A model generated the notes under the pieces. The model was given only the letters and a program-made list of their open reading frames with translations. It was not told where the DNA came from and did no database searches. A DNA stretch of 64,000 bases from Sindora glabra (taxonomy: Eukaryota; Streptophyta; Magnoliopsida; Fabales; Fabaceae): the NCBI GenBank assembly GCA_020226215.1, contig CM035233.1, positions 5,890,001 through 5,954,000 on the forward strand, written 5' to 3'. The translations under genes and the position numbers were made by a program. Below, in pieces: positions 26,638 through 40,745 of the stretch (its first letter is position 1; every line of letters starts with the position of its first letter).

Positions 26638-27654
26638 TATTATAACAAATATAAAAATGAAATAAAAAATTCATTTCATTCTTTATCTTGACAAACTTAA
26701 TTATGAAATGATTATCTTCTTCCATTCTATTTTCATTTTTCATTGCATTTCATCAAAACAAACATAATATACTTGTTTCATCAAAGTAAACATCGTCGAT
26801 GCTGTTTATTAGCTTTTTGTACATTAAGAAAATAATTTCTTTAACTTATCAATTAAATACGTTCCATCATTTTTAAATTTAATTATTTATTACTTTTTAA
26901 ACTTATTATATTTAATTATAAAAAATTCACTTTTTTCAAATTTTTTCCTTGTAAAAAAGGAAAAAAGTGCATAACATTAGTTGTCAATTACTACTAATTG
27001 GTGTTCAAGTTGTGGCCATTCACTACAGGAAAAATAACCTTTAACGATGACAAAATTCGTCGTTGAAGATTTCTTAGTCATCGCAAATGAAAAAAGTCGT
27101 CGCTAATGTTGTTGTCGATGTAGGTTCATCACTAAAACCACCTACACTGATGACAAAAATGTCGTCAATAATGATTTAACTTCCTACGGTAAAAGTTCAA
27201 CTTTCTGCGATGATATTGTCGTTGCAAAAGATGCTTTCAAATTTAAAAAATTTTTAAAATTCAAACCTTCACTGACGACATTGTCATCGTTCAAAATAAC
27301 ATTTTTACCGACAACATTGTTGTCATTGAAAACTAAGCTTTTAACGACGACAATATCGTCAGTGAAAGATTATAATATTTTTAAAAAAAATTATATTTCA
27401 ATTAATATATTATATTTAATAATACTCATGATAATATTTCAAATTAAATAAATAAATTTAATTTAATTTAAATTCTACAAATAAAATAGGCTAATGATAT
27501 TAACAGTAACCTAAAACAAGATTGCATGATTCTTATGAAAAAAATTAAATACTCATATAAAATAACTATAAAATTATTTATACATATAAGATATACATGA
27601 TTCATATAAATATATGTACATGAAAAAAATATAAATACAAAATCTAAAGAGAAG

Positions 27655-29402
27655 GAAACTACAAATAACTAGATGTATCACTATCATCGCTAGGACTATC
27701 ATCATCATCGTTATCCCCCTCGTGATGAGGACAATGCATAGAGGGTAGTGGCTAGGAGAGGGCTGGACCAGCTGGCTAAGAGGGACCAATTGCAAATCTA
27801 CTCGACCCAAATGATGTAACAATAAATAGAGGCATAGGCAAATCAAGACCCTACTGTCTAAGTAAGAAAGTCAGTATCGTCAAATATGTCCCGAACTATT
27901 GCTGCTACTCCTGAATCAATAACTTACTCTACTGCTACTGCTACTGCTCCTGTAACTCACCCATTTGGGACACGCAGTGGGTACCTTTCCCGAAGTTGGA
28001 GGTGCCAAGTGAGCAATATGTCTGGCTAGCTAGCACACGACTAACTACCTTCCTGTACCCTCAACGAGTGCTAAGCACTTTATTGATAATGATAGCCTCA
28101 TCAATCTGCATAAAGTGCCAGGTGAGCCCATGGATGATACATTGGATTGCACCTACTGGGTGACTAGCTCGATCATTCTCATCTTGAATTTTTAAAATAA
28201 AAATTAATTATATAAATGATAAAAAAATTTGATATCATTAAAATATAGAGTTTAGGTCACTTACATACTACTCTGTAGGCGTCGGATGCACCCACTCCCC
28301 TATTCTATATATGTATCGATCCCTGAAGTTCTCGGGCACTAACTATAGTTCACCAGTCTCTTTGTTTCATTATTAAAATATTATAAAGATGGATAAATAT
28401 AGTTATTAAATTGGCAATAGATTATAAAATTAAATAATAAATAATACTTCGAATTACCTTGTCATAATGATGAACAGTGATGAATTTTGATCCATGCCGA
28501 TCATTCGCTACTTTCTTTGCCTGGTTATTTGCATTTCTTGTAGACAGCTCCTGCAAATTAAGAAATAATCATATAATATAACAACATTTAAAATTTAGGT
28601 AGATAAAATAGTAACATAATTTGGTTAAATATCACATTTGCCCTGTAATTATCCTTGTCAAAGAGATCTACACACAGATGCCACGTCTAGTGCGAGATAG
28701 ATTGCGGCACATAGTGCCTAGCACAATCTAGGTTAAAATCCTAATCTTGATCGCCCTCGTGCTCTAAAAAGTGCCTGTTCAACCTGTACTTCTAATCTTT
28801 GTACAAGTTAGCAACATTCCACACCAAGCTACTAAACACTCTATCTCATTCGACCTCCGTGATATCTTGGAACTCAAAATAAGACTGCAATACAAGATAT
28901 TTAATAAATTAGTAAGAATTATATCTAAAAATTTCAATACCAAATATAATAAAGTTAAGATAAAGAGATGATAGATACTTATGCAAACCTCCTACATAAC
29001 CCTATCCCACAGCTGCTGGGGCGCCAACCACCATGACTTATAATAAAGCGGTATATATGCTCGAATGATGTTTCCTACATTGCAAGAGAGATGGTTAGAA
29101 TTCTCCCCAATCGGATGCCATGTACCAGTCACATCATATTAAACAGGCACTGATTTCCCCCCACTATTCTCTATCTTTTTATGCAGCCTAAAGGACCCAT
29201 TCGGACCTTACTTTCTCATAGGTGCAACTTTGATCGATAACAAAACAAAGTTAATATCATAAATTTATATTTAATAAATACTCAACATAGTATTGTTATT
29301 AGAAAAGATATCTGATCCCTCACATTACAAAGGAATGTGAGTGGACCAACATGGAAAGTCCCCTCTAGCATCACCTCCATGGTGTCATACCTCAGCATCT
29401 AT
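27655..29402 (-). pseudogene. TNP1-like (Ptta/En/Spm) second protein of CACTA C, decayed
   Basis: Minus-strand counterpart of the plus-strand region 1640-3478. It has an opening block near 29400-29330, a spliced block with the IRAYIPLYYKSWW-like motif near 29060-29000, a MQMTGNEARNR-like block near 28560-28490, a W-x-HPTPTEE block near 28290, and an acidic C-terminus near 27720-27660. AT-rich introns lie between the blocks. Stops and substitutions make it non-functional. The partner family binds subterminal repeats of CACTA elements. Confidence 0.6.
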
Positions 29403-29554
29403 CATTATTAGAATAATACACATTATGTAAGTATTTATAACAAATTCTCACAATTGAAGTAGATGACACGATAAAAATTAATACATTCATAAAATGAAAT
29501 TACATAACTCCTCTTACACAATTACGAGTTATCATATAAAAAGATATTATTTTC

Positions 29555-32500
29555 CTAATCTGATTCAGTGTTGGTAAACCAAATAGACTCATTCCCACAG
29601 TCATTTGTATCTTCACCATCATCATATTGATGTGCATCATCCTCCATATAATCTTTGATTGTTTCATCTTCAAAGTTGTTGTCATCATCAATGAAGATGT
29701 CCCCCCTCTATCGCGATGCAATATTCCTAGAAGATGAAACCATCGAAGGACCATTTCTTTAACCTCTCAAATTGATTAAATGAAAATCTCTAAGGTTAAC
29801 TATAAGGTTGAAATTGGAGGAGGTATTTCCCTACAAGAATGAAAAGTCTTGTATGTTAACATTATCGGTAAGTAAATCCCATATGTTGTGATGTACAACA
29901 ATGTGGACGATCCTCCAATTTGGCCTGTTAAGAAGATCTTCAATATAAAAAACTTGTTATGCCTAATTTGCAAGAATATAAGGGTCGTCTCTATACCATT
30001 GCCTACTAATGGAGATGTTTGTAATGTTCTTATCAATGTAAAGCTTTTTCTTTCTAGGATCAGTATCATACCATTTGCATTTGAATAAAGTCATGACATA
30101 CTTATTTAGATAAGTTAACTCTATGATATCATCAAGCATCCCATAAAATATGCTATCATTAGTTCCCGGAACAAAAATTCCACTATTCTATGTTTTATGC
30201 TTCATATCCCCAGATTCAACTATAAAGCGTACTCTATTAACAACAATGCTGAGTATATCATTGCAGTAAAATTGGACTAGAAGCTAACAATAGTAGCTCT
30301 TTAGTGGCTTCGAGGGAACTATTTCTATATAAATGGTACATCTAAGAAAATAACATTTTATGGAGAGTTAGGCTAGGAAAAAATTATAAGTAAGGAATAA
30401 CATTTACGTGATTGATATAACACATTTGGAAAGAACAAACTTTTATACCTTAGAGTAAAACCACATGGAAAATTTTGTTCTGTGCGAGTCATCTATGTTA
30501 TTAACACTACTTTGTTGAAGCTTTTGTCAATGCTCATTACAAGACATATGTATTATAATCCAATGTAATTAATTGGAAGAAATCTATAAATAAAAATAGA
30601 AACTTAATAAAGATACTTCTCGATCTTTACACAATTATTCAAGATATACCATATGACTACATCTCGATCCCTCCTATCAAAGTGTGATATGATCTTTTTT
30701 CCCAGCAGTTGACATTGTGACCGGAACACTAACAGTACCCTTTTTGTGTATTTGGATGTTATGTCTTAATTTCAGTCAAGCTGATTGAATCTAGTTTCCA
30801 CCCCTTCCAGATACATGGAGCAAAACATCAATGCCTTATCAATGACATATCCTTCTGTAATTGAACCCTCGAGTTGAACACAATTCCTGACATAATCTTT
30901 TAACTTTTTTATATATCTCTTATATGGGTATATCCATAAAAAATGAACAGGGCCATCCTATAATGCTTCGTCAGGTAAATGCATAACTAGGTGAACCATT
31001 ATATTAAAGAACACTAAAGGGTACATCCTTTCAAGCTTACATAAAATGATGATAATATGTTACTTGGCTTGCAAGATATCCTTCCTATTAAGAATTATAA
31101 TGCATTTTTAGTTGAAGAAATTGCACAACTTAACAATTGGATATGATAATTCCTTTGATAAAAATGCTCGGACCAAAGGTCCTAACAATCTTTACATAAT
31201 AATATGACTATTATGTGATTTCAACCCTTTCAATCTCGTATCATGATCAGTCACATTCTTCTTAAGACTCCCAACAAGCCCATTGAAAAATTTTACATTT
31301 TTTATAAATTGTTAAAACCATCTTTGTTCATCCTAGTTGAGGGTGTATACAACATGTGGTTTGAAAAGCTAACCCTTCTCTTCATACAGATACAAGTCTG
31401 ACCTTATCTTCATGTCCACTAGATCTTGTCTTGCATTATCAATGTCTTTTATCTTATGATCAATATCTAATAATGTACCCCGAATACTATCATATACATT
31501 CTTTTCAACATGCATTACATCAATGTTATGCCTTAAATTCATTGTCGGCCAATATGAGAGCTCAAAAAACATGCTTCGCTTACTCCAATTAAGTTCATAA
31601 GTACCCCTCTTCTGCTTTAGACCATCAAACTGAACATGCTTACCAAGAAGTCTCAGTCCCACCTTATCCAACTGGTTCATGATAATTTCATTAGTAAGTA
31701 GACGAGAAGGGGCCCTTCTCTTTGACCTCCCATTGAATTCCTTTTGATTCCTTCATGTAAGACTCCTTGGCAGCCAATGATGATGACTAATATAAATAAT
31801 TTTTCCTTAACTCAAATTGATGGAGTATTATCATTGCACAAAAGATATGCTTTATAACCTTATTCAGTCCAACCATATAGACTGTTTCGAGTGGGAAAAT
31901 CGTTTACAGTCTACAACAAAGCAACTCGCATGTTAAAAATAGTATTTATATCAATATCTCGAGTTTGAACCCCCTTTCTCCTAAAGATGCCTTAACTATT
32001 CTACAACCGGTCTTAGGAACACATCCATATCCTTGCCTAGCGACTGAAGCCCAGGTATTAATAGGGTTAACATGAAGAAAGACTAATTCATGCAAATTCA
32101 TGGTAGCAAGTTATAGGTAGTCATAACCACTGACCACATGCTATATGAAAATTTTCTATCACCAAAAAGATTAAATCCATCTGCACTTAAGCCTAGCCTA
32201 ATATTTTATGGGTTGGTAGAAAAATCAAGATGCTTCCTATCAAATTCTTACTAAGTTTCCCCATCAACAGGATGTCGTATTATCCCATCCTTCATTGACT
32301 TGCCAATATGATGTTATATCATATTCTTTGCAGTATGCCTCAACCCATATAGTCGCTTAACCCAAGGAGTTAGTGGAAAGTATCGCAACACTTTCTGTGG
32401 CATGTTTTTCCCTTTTGCATTTTTATCTACCCATCGACTCTCCCTATAGATTAGACAATTATCCTTCAAAACATCTTCCTTCTAAAAAAGTGCACAGTCA

Positions 32501-33187
32501 TGCTTACACACATGAATTGACTCATACCCTAACCCTAACTTGTTGAACCATTTCTTTACACTGTAATATGATTCGGGCAATTTATTGCCCATCGGATGCA
32601 CTTTTTTCCAACAACTTTAAGAGAGTATCAAATAACTTATTAGTCCATTTATACAGCAACTTCAAGTGCATGAGTTTCACTAAAAAGTTTAAGGTTAAGA
32701 ATAATGTGCATCTTGGATACATTTTATTTCCATTTGTGCAAATAAATCATCATAACTGCTATAATCCGCTTCACCACACACTCCCTTGGGTTTGTGATCA
32801 TTACTATGATCTTCTTCATCGTGAATTATTTCTTCAACTCTATGAGGGCTAAGGAAATCATATATAATATCTACCATTATCAATAGGAGATATCTCTCTT
32901 GTTCCACTGGAAGTTGAAATATTCGCTTCACCATGATATACCCAATTTATGTATAATAGGTGAAACCTATTATTTATAATATGTGCCTCCAATGTTTTCA
33001 AATTTTGAAATAATAGATTCACACACTTCTTACATGGACACCTCACCAAGCCTTTTTCATAAACGAAGTTTCTAGCTCTATTAATAAATGCCATTGCACC
33101 ATTCCAATACTCATCCCACAGGCGATTTCGTAAATGGATCCAGCTTTTATTTATAAACATCATACCACTGAATAGGAAATAAACCAC
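29555..33187 (-). pseudogene. TNP2-like CACTA transposase, decayed
   Basis: All family blocks appear in order on the minus strand. The N-terminal transposase-associated domain has NKSWIHLRNRLWDEYWNG and the cysteine pattern CPCKKC (33187-32858). A linker follows with YSSYDDLFAQME. The Transposase_21 core has LGLSADGFNLFGD and YSMWSVVM (about 32230-32100) and LRHNIDVMHVEKNVYDSI (about 31540-31480). DUF4218 is about 31340-30700. DUF4216 has QVFYIEDLLNRPNW (about 29970-29920). An acidic tail (DDDNNFEDETIKDYMEDD) ends at the TAG at 29555-29557. Many in-frame stops and shifts break it. Its normal role would be excision and integration of the element. Confidence 0.8.
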
Positions 33188-33189
33188 TT

Positions 33190-35560
33190 TTTATGGAATT
33201 AAGTGATAGGATTAACATTTGTTACGTGATCTAAATCCACCGTATCACTCCAATTCTAAAATGTAGGAACTATCCTATTCAAGATATTTCAGTAATTATC
33301 AATTTATCCATGTTCATTATTTTTTCGATGCAGAAATTTTAGCAACATCTCTTCATAGTTTTTTAAGTGTGTAAACTATACATTGATATAGTTCACACCC
33401 AAAGAACAAATAAGATGCTAAAAAATTTCTACAATGTCAAACGAAAGCTAGATAAATTATCAATGATAACTACAAGAAATATCCCAAACTATCTAACTTT
33501 ATAGGACAATTCAAGGGTTAGTTGACGTATGGAGATCAACCAATTCTTAAATAGGTCTAAGCTTGCTATGCAAATGCAAATTAAATTGTATTTAAAATCA
33601 TTGTAAATATATATTTACAATAATTTTAAACTTACATTACAATATATTATGAGTGCTATTATTATGGGGTGTTATTATCTATACGATTAAGTATTTTAAT
33701 ATCCATAAAATTTACCATTGTTTAGTGATTTGGAATTAGGATTTCAATTTTCTAACCTACTCTGCTGCATTCATTGAGAGTATAGTTCAACTCTTCTACC
33801 ATGACATATGTTTTATAAGTACTCAGCTCTTTAGACTTAACATATATTTTATGTGTACAAGTGTGTTTTCAAGTGCTCAAAGTTTTCAATTTTCTATTAG
33901 TATACAATCGTCAAATTCATCTGGATTGTATTTTGTATGAGAATACTTATTAACGTAAAAATTGAAATCTTTATGATCCTTTAAGATACCTACTCATATG
34001 TAATCCTATTATTACTACACTTCAATTTTGTGAAAATATGCTTCCCTATGTAATCTTATTACTATAACTCTGTGTGTAACTTTCTTATAAATGTTTTATG
34101 TTTTTATCATTTACAAAATATTTAATTTTATTGTTCAATAAACAAGAATTCAATTTTCAATTTTTTTAATATTATCTATTAATATATTCACATAAAACAT
34201 TTATATGTATTTTTATATCAAATATTTAATATTTTTTATTCACATTTCAAATAAAACATTACCAAATAGGTTTCATCTTATAAAAATTACATATCATTAT
34301 GAGAAATTTTTTTTATCAATATTAAGCATAATAAAAAAGTTAAATATTGTATAAGTTTATAATAGAATTAAAAATTATACGAAAATTACAATGAAACTCA
34401 TGTAAATTACTATTGAATGGTTTTTATTTTAAACATATTTCCAATGAAAACATTGAATATATGAAAATTTTTCACAAAGATATATTTTTTTAATTTTTGA
34501 TTTTACAAAGAAAATTTCAATAAAACTCATGTAAAATGCATGAAAAAATTTATCTTCGTTATTTTTTTAATTCTAGAATTGATTTTTTTACAAAGAATTA
34601 TTTATTAACAATTATATAACAATCATTATTGAGTGATTGAATTATTTTTTTATCATTGTACATTATTATGAAATTTTTATGAATTGTGATCCTTAATAAA
34701 TTATTTAATTATATGAAATCATTTCAAATTATAAGAAATTTTTAGGATATATCTTCTTTTATTTAATATTATTGTTAAATATAATTTTTTTAATAATTAT
34801 AACATTTCCATTAAATATATTTATAACATTTACTTACTTTATTTTACATTTTCATAAAATATGTTTACAAACTTATATTGAAAAATTTTAATTATGTGCT
34901 AAAAGGATTATTTTTATATCGTTTCTTTTTTTTAATGTATTTATATAAGTATTCTAATCCCGTAAATTACTATTTTTCCATAAAATTGTAATGTCCTATA
35001 TTCTGAAACTACATCCTAGGTTGAATAATTTACACATGTATCTACTTAGTTGAACAATCAACGCACATTCAAATTATTCAAAAAGATAATTACACCTAGT
35101 AATATGACAATAACATAATTTATATTTAGAAATTGCATATAAAAATTAAATTATGCAAGCATATTTAACATTTATAGCATATAAATTCAATCAACTTTAA
35201 TTTCATGCAAAAATGTTATACCAATAGAATAAATTAAATAATTACATATTATTGCAAAAAAATAAGCTCATATCATATTAGTCATATCATAAACTACATA
35301 ATCAAACAAAATTGCATAAAATTTTACACATACCTCACAAGAATAAATCTACTTATCAAATATCTTCCAATCGAACATAAACGATAACAAACAGCAACAA
35401 TATCTAACAAAACTAGAATAATATACTATATAAATAAATAATTATACTATACTATTAAAAAATATGAATAAAAAACACTAAAATATAAAAGAAAAGAGAG
35501 AACATACCTCTTAAACTCTTTGGCTTCCCACCTTATTGTGCGCAAATGAGAATGAGAATG
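33190..35560. other. AT-rich 5' region of CACTA C, no gene
   Basis: Between the transposase N-terminus and the right subterminal array. Contains long A/T tracts and no readable protein domain. A purine-rich stretch near 35450-35510 precedes a unique GC-richer patch. Presumably leader, intron and promoter of the transposase gene, but no specific site could be defended. Confidence 0.5.
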
Positions 35561-35569
35561 CATGAGATG

Positions 35570-36166
35570 ATTATTTATAGATACACCCTTCAGTGATGAT
35601 AAATTTCTCGATCGTCATGAAAGGTTGTCATCGTTAAAAGGTCATCGTTAAAGACAAGCACCCTTTAACAATAACAATGTTGTCGCTGAAGGGTTGGCAC
35701 AAGTTCTAGTGCCAGCCCTTTAGCAACAATAACAAAGGGCTGGCACTGGAACTTGTGCCAACCTTTCAATGATGACTTTGTCATCACAAAAGGTCCAAAA
35801 CCTTTAACGACAACATAGTCATCCCTGAAGGGCTGGCACTAGAACTTGTACCAATCCTTCAACAATGACAGTGTTGTCGCTAAAGGGTGCACCTTTCAGT
35901 GATGAAGTTGTCGTTGCTAAAAGATTGGCACAAGTTTCAGTGCCAACCCTTCAGTGATAACTATGTCGTTGCTAAAGTTTTTGAACCTTTTGTAATGATA
36001 AAAATCATTGCTAAAATATTTCAATTCCCACCCTTGCCAAAATTATTTGGCGACATTTTTTTATTGACAACTTTATTGTCGTTAAAAGTTTATGGTGTCA
36101 TTAACAACAACTGAGTGATTGTCGTCGCTAAAAATATCGCTGGTATTAAGCCTTTTTGTTGTAGTG
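35570..36166 (-). repeat. CACTA C right subterminal array with four hairpin modules
   Basis: Alternates GTTGTCGCTAAAGG-type transposase-site motifs with four self-complementary modules of the form GGGYTGGCAC-AAGTTC-GTGCCARCCC at 35691-35719, 35737-35762, 35830-35857 and 35923-35950. The array ends at the terminus at 36166. Such modules were not seen at the left end (27021-27370), which has only the GACGACATTGTCATCG type. Confidence 0.75.
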
Positions 36167-37158
36167 ATTGTAGAGCCGAACAATACAAAACTTGGTAGAC
36201 TTGACTTGCATCAATCAAAGGAACTGGTTAGTAGAAAGTAATCTACACGAGAAAAAGCAAATTCTACGTAAATATTGGGTTTGGTTCAATACGACCTCAA
36301 AAAAGTAGTAACGATATGATTTTTTATGAATTTTATAAAATAATTTCACAAAATTTTCAATTTTTTTCATAAAATTGTACAATTCCTCCGTATAGTACGT
36401 TATATAAAATATAATTATTTGCGCAAAATTCACCATTTTTTAACAAGATCTTATAATTCAATTCACACAAATCTCATAATATGAATTAGTAATGAAAAAA
36501 TTATTGCAAAATTTTATAAAAAGATTATAAATTTTGTATATAGTATTACGAGTTCTATAAAAGAATTATATAAAATTTATAATAATTATTGCGATACATC
36601 TTATTTTAAAAATACACAAGAGAAATCCCCGAAATATACAGTAACATATACCCTCTTCAATAGTAAAAGTCGTGTTTGCAAGGAGTCCCCCTGCGTAAGC
36701 AAGCATTTTTCCTTTACTAATCGCATCATACATTTTTATGTCAAATAGTGTCTTCAACCAATTAAACCAAAGATGAAATGACACTCTTGACCATCTCCAC
36801 AGCATGAATCAAAACCACACCAGAAGATACAGGCACACTCAGAGCAACAAGTGTTGCAATACCCAATGCAACACTCGGCCTAACACTCATCAAGTATGAC
36901 TGCAATAACCCAACTGCTTCGCAAACATCTTCATCATAATGAGCATAATACTTCTTCTCCCACTGCATCCAATTAGGAGGTGCCTCTTTGTTATTCTTCT
37001 CTAACATCTTCATTTCTCTTATACGCTTTCTCAGCACTATCATATTTTGATCCACCAACTTTCCTCCGTAGTCTCTTCCATTTCTTTCTTTGCTCGCACT
37101 CATAATCGCACCGGCTCGCGATCTTCTCCAGCGCGGAGGTGGATCGGAGATTGGCCTA

Positions 37159-37584
37159 TGAACTATATCTAGGATACTCAGATACTTAATATATCCTAAT
37201 TAAAGAATAAAATTAATTCAAAAATGCGAAAGCTTACCTCCAGCCATTGCCACGTTTGAATTGCGCATCGAAAGTTCTGTAATCTCCTCTTGTATTGCAC
37301 CGAACAGTTACTTAGAATTCCACACTCGGGTACTTCCAGGTTCTAGTTTGTACTTCTTTGATGGTGTAATTATGTTTCAAAAAACATTGAAAGGTTAAAC
37401 CGAACTCGGGGACCCCTGTATGGTTTATATACCAGCATGAACTCAGCTTCTCCCATCAAAGAAGCTGAGATTTCGGTCGTTTGTTGAAGCAGAAAACTGC
37501 TTCCTAGTTTCACGGACCACGTTCAGCCATTTGAACGTTGGTTTTGTTACCAACGGGAAGCCAATGGGAAAAACATTTGTTACA
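37159..37584 (-). repeat. Copia 3' LTR
   Basis: 426 bp, starts TGAACTATATCTAGGATAC in window orientation and ends TTTGTTACA. Next to it, at 37585-37600, is the polypurine tract (minus strand, ACTAAATGGGAGAA). Confidence 0.95.
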
Positions 37585-37600
37585 TTCTCCCATTTAGTCC
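37585..37600 (-). other. Polypurine tract
   Basis: The minus strand reads AAATGGGAGAA directly before the 3' LTR. In copia elements this RNA segment survives RNase H and primes plus-strand DNA. Confidence 0.8.
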
Positions 37601-37856
37601 ATAAAACCTAATATATACAAAAGTAGAGAAAAACTCAATGAACGAATCATAGTGGTAGGTCCTCTATCTATGAGTATTACCTCCCATGTATCACGATACA
37701 TTTTATTTTCTCAAACCACCATAACTTAATGAATAAGTCTTATAATTATTCTGGGTCCTCTTAATGCTATTTTTCTCTAAACATAAATGTATACTCTGAA
37801 ATGAGAAAAATAAGTTAAACTAAATAAGAGCTTTATTACAAATATGTATATATACA

Positions 37857-39332
37857 TCAAAGACTTAATATGGTACTAAGTCCCATCCTTAATACATGAT
37901 CCTTAAACACTGACGGTGGCATACCTTTTGTCAAAGGATCTGCTATCATCAACTCAGTGCTAATGTGTACAATGGTAACTTTATTTTCCTTGACACGTTC
38001 TCGAATGGCTAAGTACTTGATGTCGATGTGTTTACTTCAACTTCCACTTTTATCATTCTTAGCCAGAAAAACTGCAGCTGAGTTGTCACAATAAATTCTT
38101 AATGGCCTAGAAATTGAATCCACAACTCTAAGCCCAGAAATAAAGCTCTTCAGCCATACACCATGTGAAGTTACCTCAAAACAAGATACAAACTCAACTT
38201 CTGTGGTAGAAGTAGCAACTAAGGTTTGCTTTGCGCTCCTCCAAGACACGGCTCCACCAGCAAACATAAAAATGTATCCTGATGTTGATTTTCGTGAATC
38301 AACGCATCCAGCAAAATCTGAGTCTGAGTAGCTAACTACTTCAAGATTCTCAGTTCGTTTGTACATCAGTATGTAATGTTTAGTACCTTTGAGATACCTC
38401 ATCACTTTCTTTGTAGCTCTCCAATGATCCATTCCTGGATTACTTTGATATCTCCCTAACATTCCAACTACGAATGCAATGTCAGGTCTTGTACAAACCT
38501 GAGCATACATAAGGCTTCCAACAGCTGAAGCATATGGAATGTTTCGCATTTGTTCCCTTTCTAAATCGTTCTTCGGGCACTGATTCAAATTGAACCTGTC
38601 ACCCTTCACAATAGGTGCTACACTTGGTGAATAGTCTTTCATTCGAAATCTCTCTAAGACTTTATTGATATAGGTTTCTTGTGATAGACCTAAAATACCT
38701 TGAGTTCTATCCCTATGGATCTTAATACCAATTACATAAGATGCCTCACCCATATCCTTCATATCAAAATTCTTAGAGAGAAACTGTTTCACCTCATATA
38801 GCAATCCCCCATCATTGGTTGCAAGCAGTATATCATCCACATACAGCATAAGGAAACATATTTTACTCCCACTGACCTTGTGGTATATACACTGATCCAT
38901 GACGTTTTCCACAAATCCGAATGAGGAAATAACATCATGAAACTTAAGATACCATTGGCGAGAGGCCTGTTTCAATCCATATATGGATTTCTTAAGCTTG
39001 CATACTAAATGCTCACCAGCACTAGAGGAGAATCCTTCAGGTTGTTTCATATATACCTCTTCCTCTAGATCCCCATTGAGGAATGTCATCTTCACATCCA
39101 TTTGATGCAGTTCTAGGTCAAATTGGGCAACCAATGCCATTATTACACGGAGAGAATCTTTCTTCGACACAGGAGAAAATGTCTCTGTGTAATCGATTCC
39201 TTCCTTCTGAGTGAATCCCTTAGCCACGAGTCTTGCTTTATATCTTTCGATGTTGCCTAATGAATCCTTTTTCATCTTATAGACCCATTTACACCCTATG
39301 GCCTTTGAACCACTAGGCAACTCGACAAGATC
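37857..39332 (-). pseudogene. Copia reverse transcriptase and RNase H region
   Basis: In frame with the upstream integrase region. RT begins near the IGCKWVYKMK motif and contains NGDLEEEVYMKQPEGF, KKSIYGLKQASRQWY and the catalytic YVDDILLA motif, intact. RNase H follows with SDSDFAGCVDSRKSTSGY and YCDNSAA. In-frame TGA codons stand at 39333-39335, at the entrance to this region, and at 38037-38039 within the RNase H tail. Downstream of the latter the frame stays open with the usual C-terminal DPLTKGM motif to the final TGA at 37857-37859. It would copy element RNA into DNA in virus-like particles. Confidence 0.9.
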
Positions 39333-40745
39333 TCAGACTCCATTAGACGTCATGGAATCCATCTCTTCCTTCATAGCATTGTACCATAATTCAAATTCTC
39401 TGCAGTTAATAGCTTGTGAAAACATCTCAGGGTCATTTTTAGCTCCTATATTGTAGTCAGACTCTTGTAGATACACAGCATAGTCACTAGGAATTGTTGA
39501 CCTCCTTTCCCTAGTTGATCTTCTTAATGTTGGGTTAGCATCCTCTTGGAAAGCATGCTCTTCAATTGGTTGTTCAACAGTTTCTGGTAATTGTTCAACA
39601 ACTGGATCAACTTGGTTATGGCCAAGTGGTTGTGGATCCTCAATGATTGGCTGTTCAATACCCAATGGTACTTGAAGGGCATGGATTACAACCACCTTAT
39701 CACTTGATGTGGAAGCTTGAGAACTAAAATGATCAAGCTCAGTATTTGGATGCTGAATTTGATCACTCCCACTAATTAAGTCATTTTCAAGAAATTTTGC
39801 ATTTCTTGATTCCACAATCCTAGTGCTATGAGATGGACAATAGAATCTATATCCTTTAGACTTTTCAGCATACCCAATGAAGTAGCCACTTATAGTCCTA
39901 GGATCCAGCTTCTTTTCTTGTGGATTGTAGACCCTAACCTTAGACGGACATCCCCAAACGCGCATATGCCTTAAACTTAGTTTCCAACCTTTAAATAACT
40001 CAAATGGTGTCTTTTCAACAGCCTTAGTTGGAACCCGGTTAAGGATATACACTGCCGTCTTAAGGCCTTCAATCCATAAGGACTTAGGAAGCTTAAAGCT
40101 GCTAAGCATGCTCCTTACCATGTCCAATAGTGTTTGATTTCTTCTTTCAGCTACACCATTTTGGTCCGGAGACCCAGGCATGGTGTATTGGGCAACAATT
40201 CCATGTTCTTGAAAAAATCTAGCAAATGGACCTAATGCTTGTCCATCTTCAGTGTATCTACCATAATATTCATCACCTCTATTTGATCTCATTATCTTAA
40301 TTTGTTTATCACATTGTTTCTCTACTTCTGCTTTAAATACCTTAAAGGCATCAAGTGCCTCATTCTTATTATTCAACAGATAGAGATACATATATCGTGA
40401 GTAATCATCAATAAAGGTGATAAAGTATTTTGGACTACTAGAGTCCAAATCTGGACTACAAATGTTTGTATGTATAATTTCTAAAATGGTAGTACTCCTC
40501 TTGGCACCTTTCTTAGTCTTATTAGTCTGCTTTCCCTTTATGCAGTCTATACAAATTTCAAAGTCAGTAAAATCTAGCGTACTAAGTATTCCATCTTTTA
40601 CTAACCTTTTGACCCTCTCTATTGAGATATGACCTAATCTACGGTGCCATAACATAAAGGAATCTTCATTAGTAACACATCTCTTAATACCTATGCTACT
40701 AGAAACATGCATTGAATCATTAAGTATACTGTCTTGTAATTGAAT
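39333..40745 (-). pseudogene. Copia integrase region with altered catalytic aspartates
   Basis: Starts after an in-frame TGA at 40746-40748. The GAG-pre-integrase zinc-binding His-Cys motif is WHRRLGH followed by CIDCIKGK. The core domain has FITFIDDYSRYMY and VAERRNQTLLDM (the glutamate of the DDE triad). Where the family has its first two catalytic aspartates, this copy reads HTNICSP and RSNRGDEYY, Asn in both places. Each is explained by one G-to-A change in the coding strand. The integrase would therefore be inactive even without the stops. A proline/glutamate-rich linker with many Gln and Val residues precedes the RT region. Confidence 0.85.

Larger units (their letters stand above)
20933..27020. 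repeat. Segmental duplication unit 1
   Basis: Begins near GTAGAGTCAAACGATCCAAA and runs to GTTGTGGCCATT at 27020, where CACTA element C is inserted. It contains the intact minus-strand host gene, its upstream region, a 236-bp direct repeat, an inverted repeat and the truncated CACTA B. The same order recurs in unit 2 (36167-48759) and, as far as the window goes, in unit 3 (from 59651). Colinearity over kilobases in the same orientation shows tandem duplication rather than independent insertion. Confidence 0.85.
27021..36166 (-). mobile_element. Full-length CACTA (En/Spm) transposon C
   Basis: The left end is CACTACAGGAAAAATAACCT at 27021. The right end, read on the minus strand from 36166, is CACTACAACAAAAAGGC. 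The 3-bp duplication ATT lies at 27018-27020 and 36167-36169, flanking 9146 bp. It contains a minus-strand TNP2-like transposase (29555-33187), a TNP1-like second gene (27655-29402), and strong subterminal repeat arrays at both ends. It sits at the junction of duplication units 1 and 2. Stops throughout both genes make it non-autonomous now. No matching insertion exists at the unit 2/3 junction or in the tail copy, so it arrived after the duplication. Confidence 0.9.

Noticed and set aside
31800..33190. Plus-strand open frame 32568-32852 as a gene
   Set aside because: It is the antisense shadow of the minus-strand CACTA transposase linker region.
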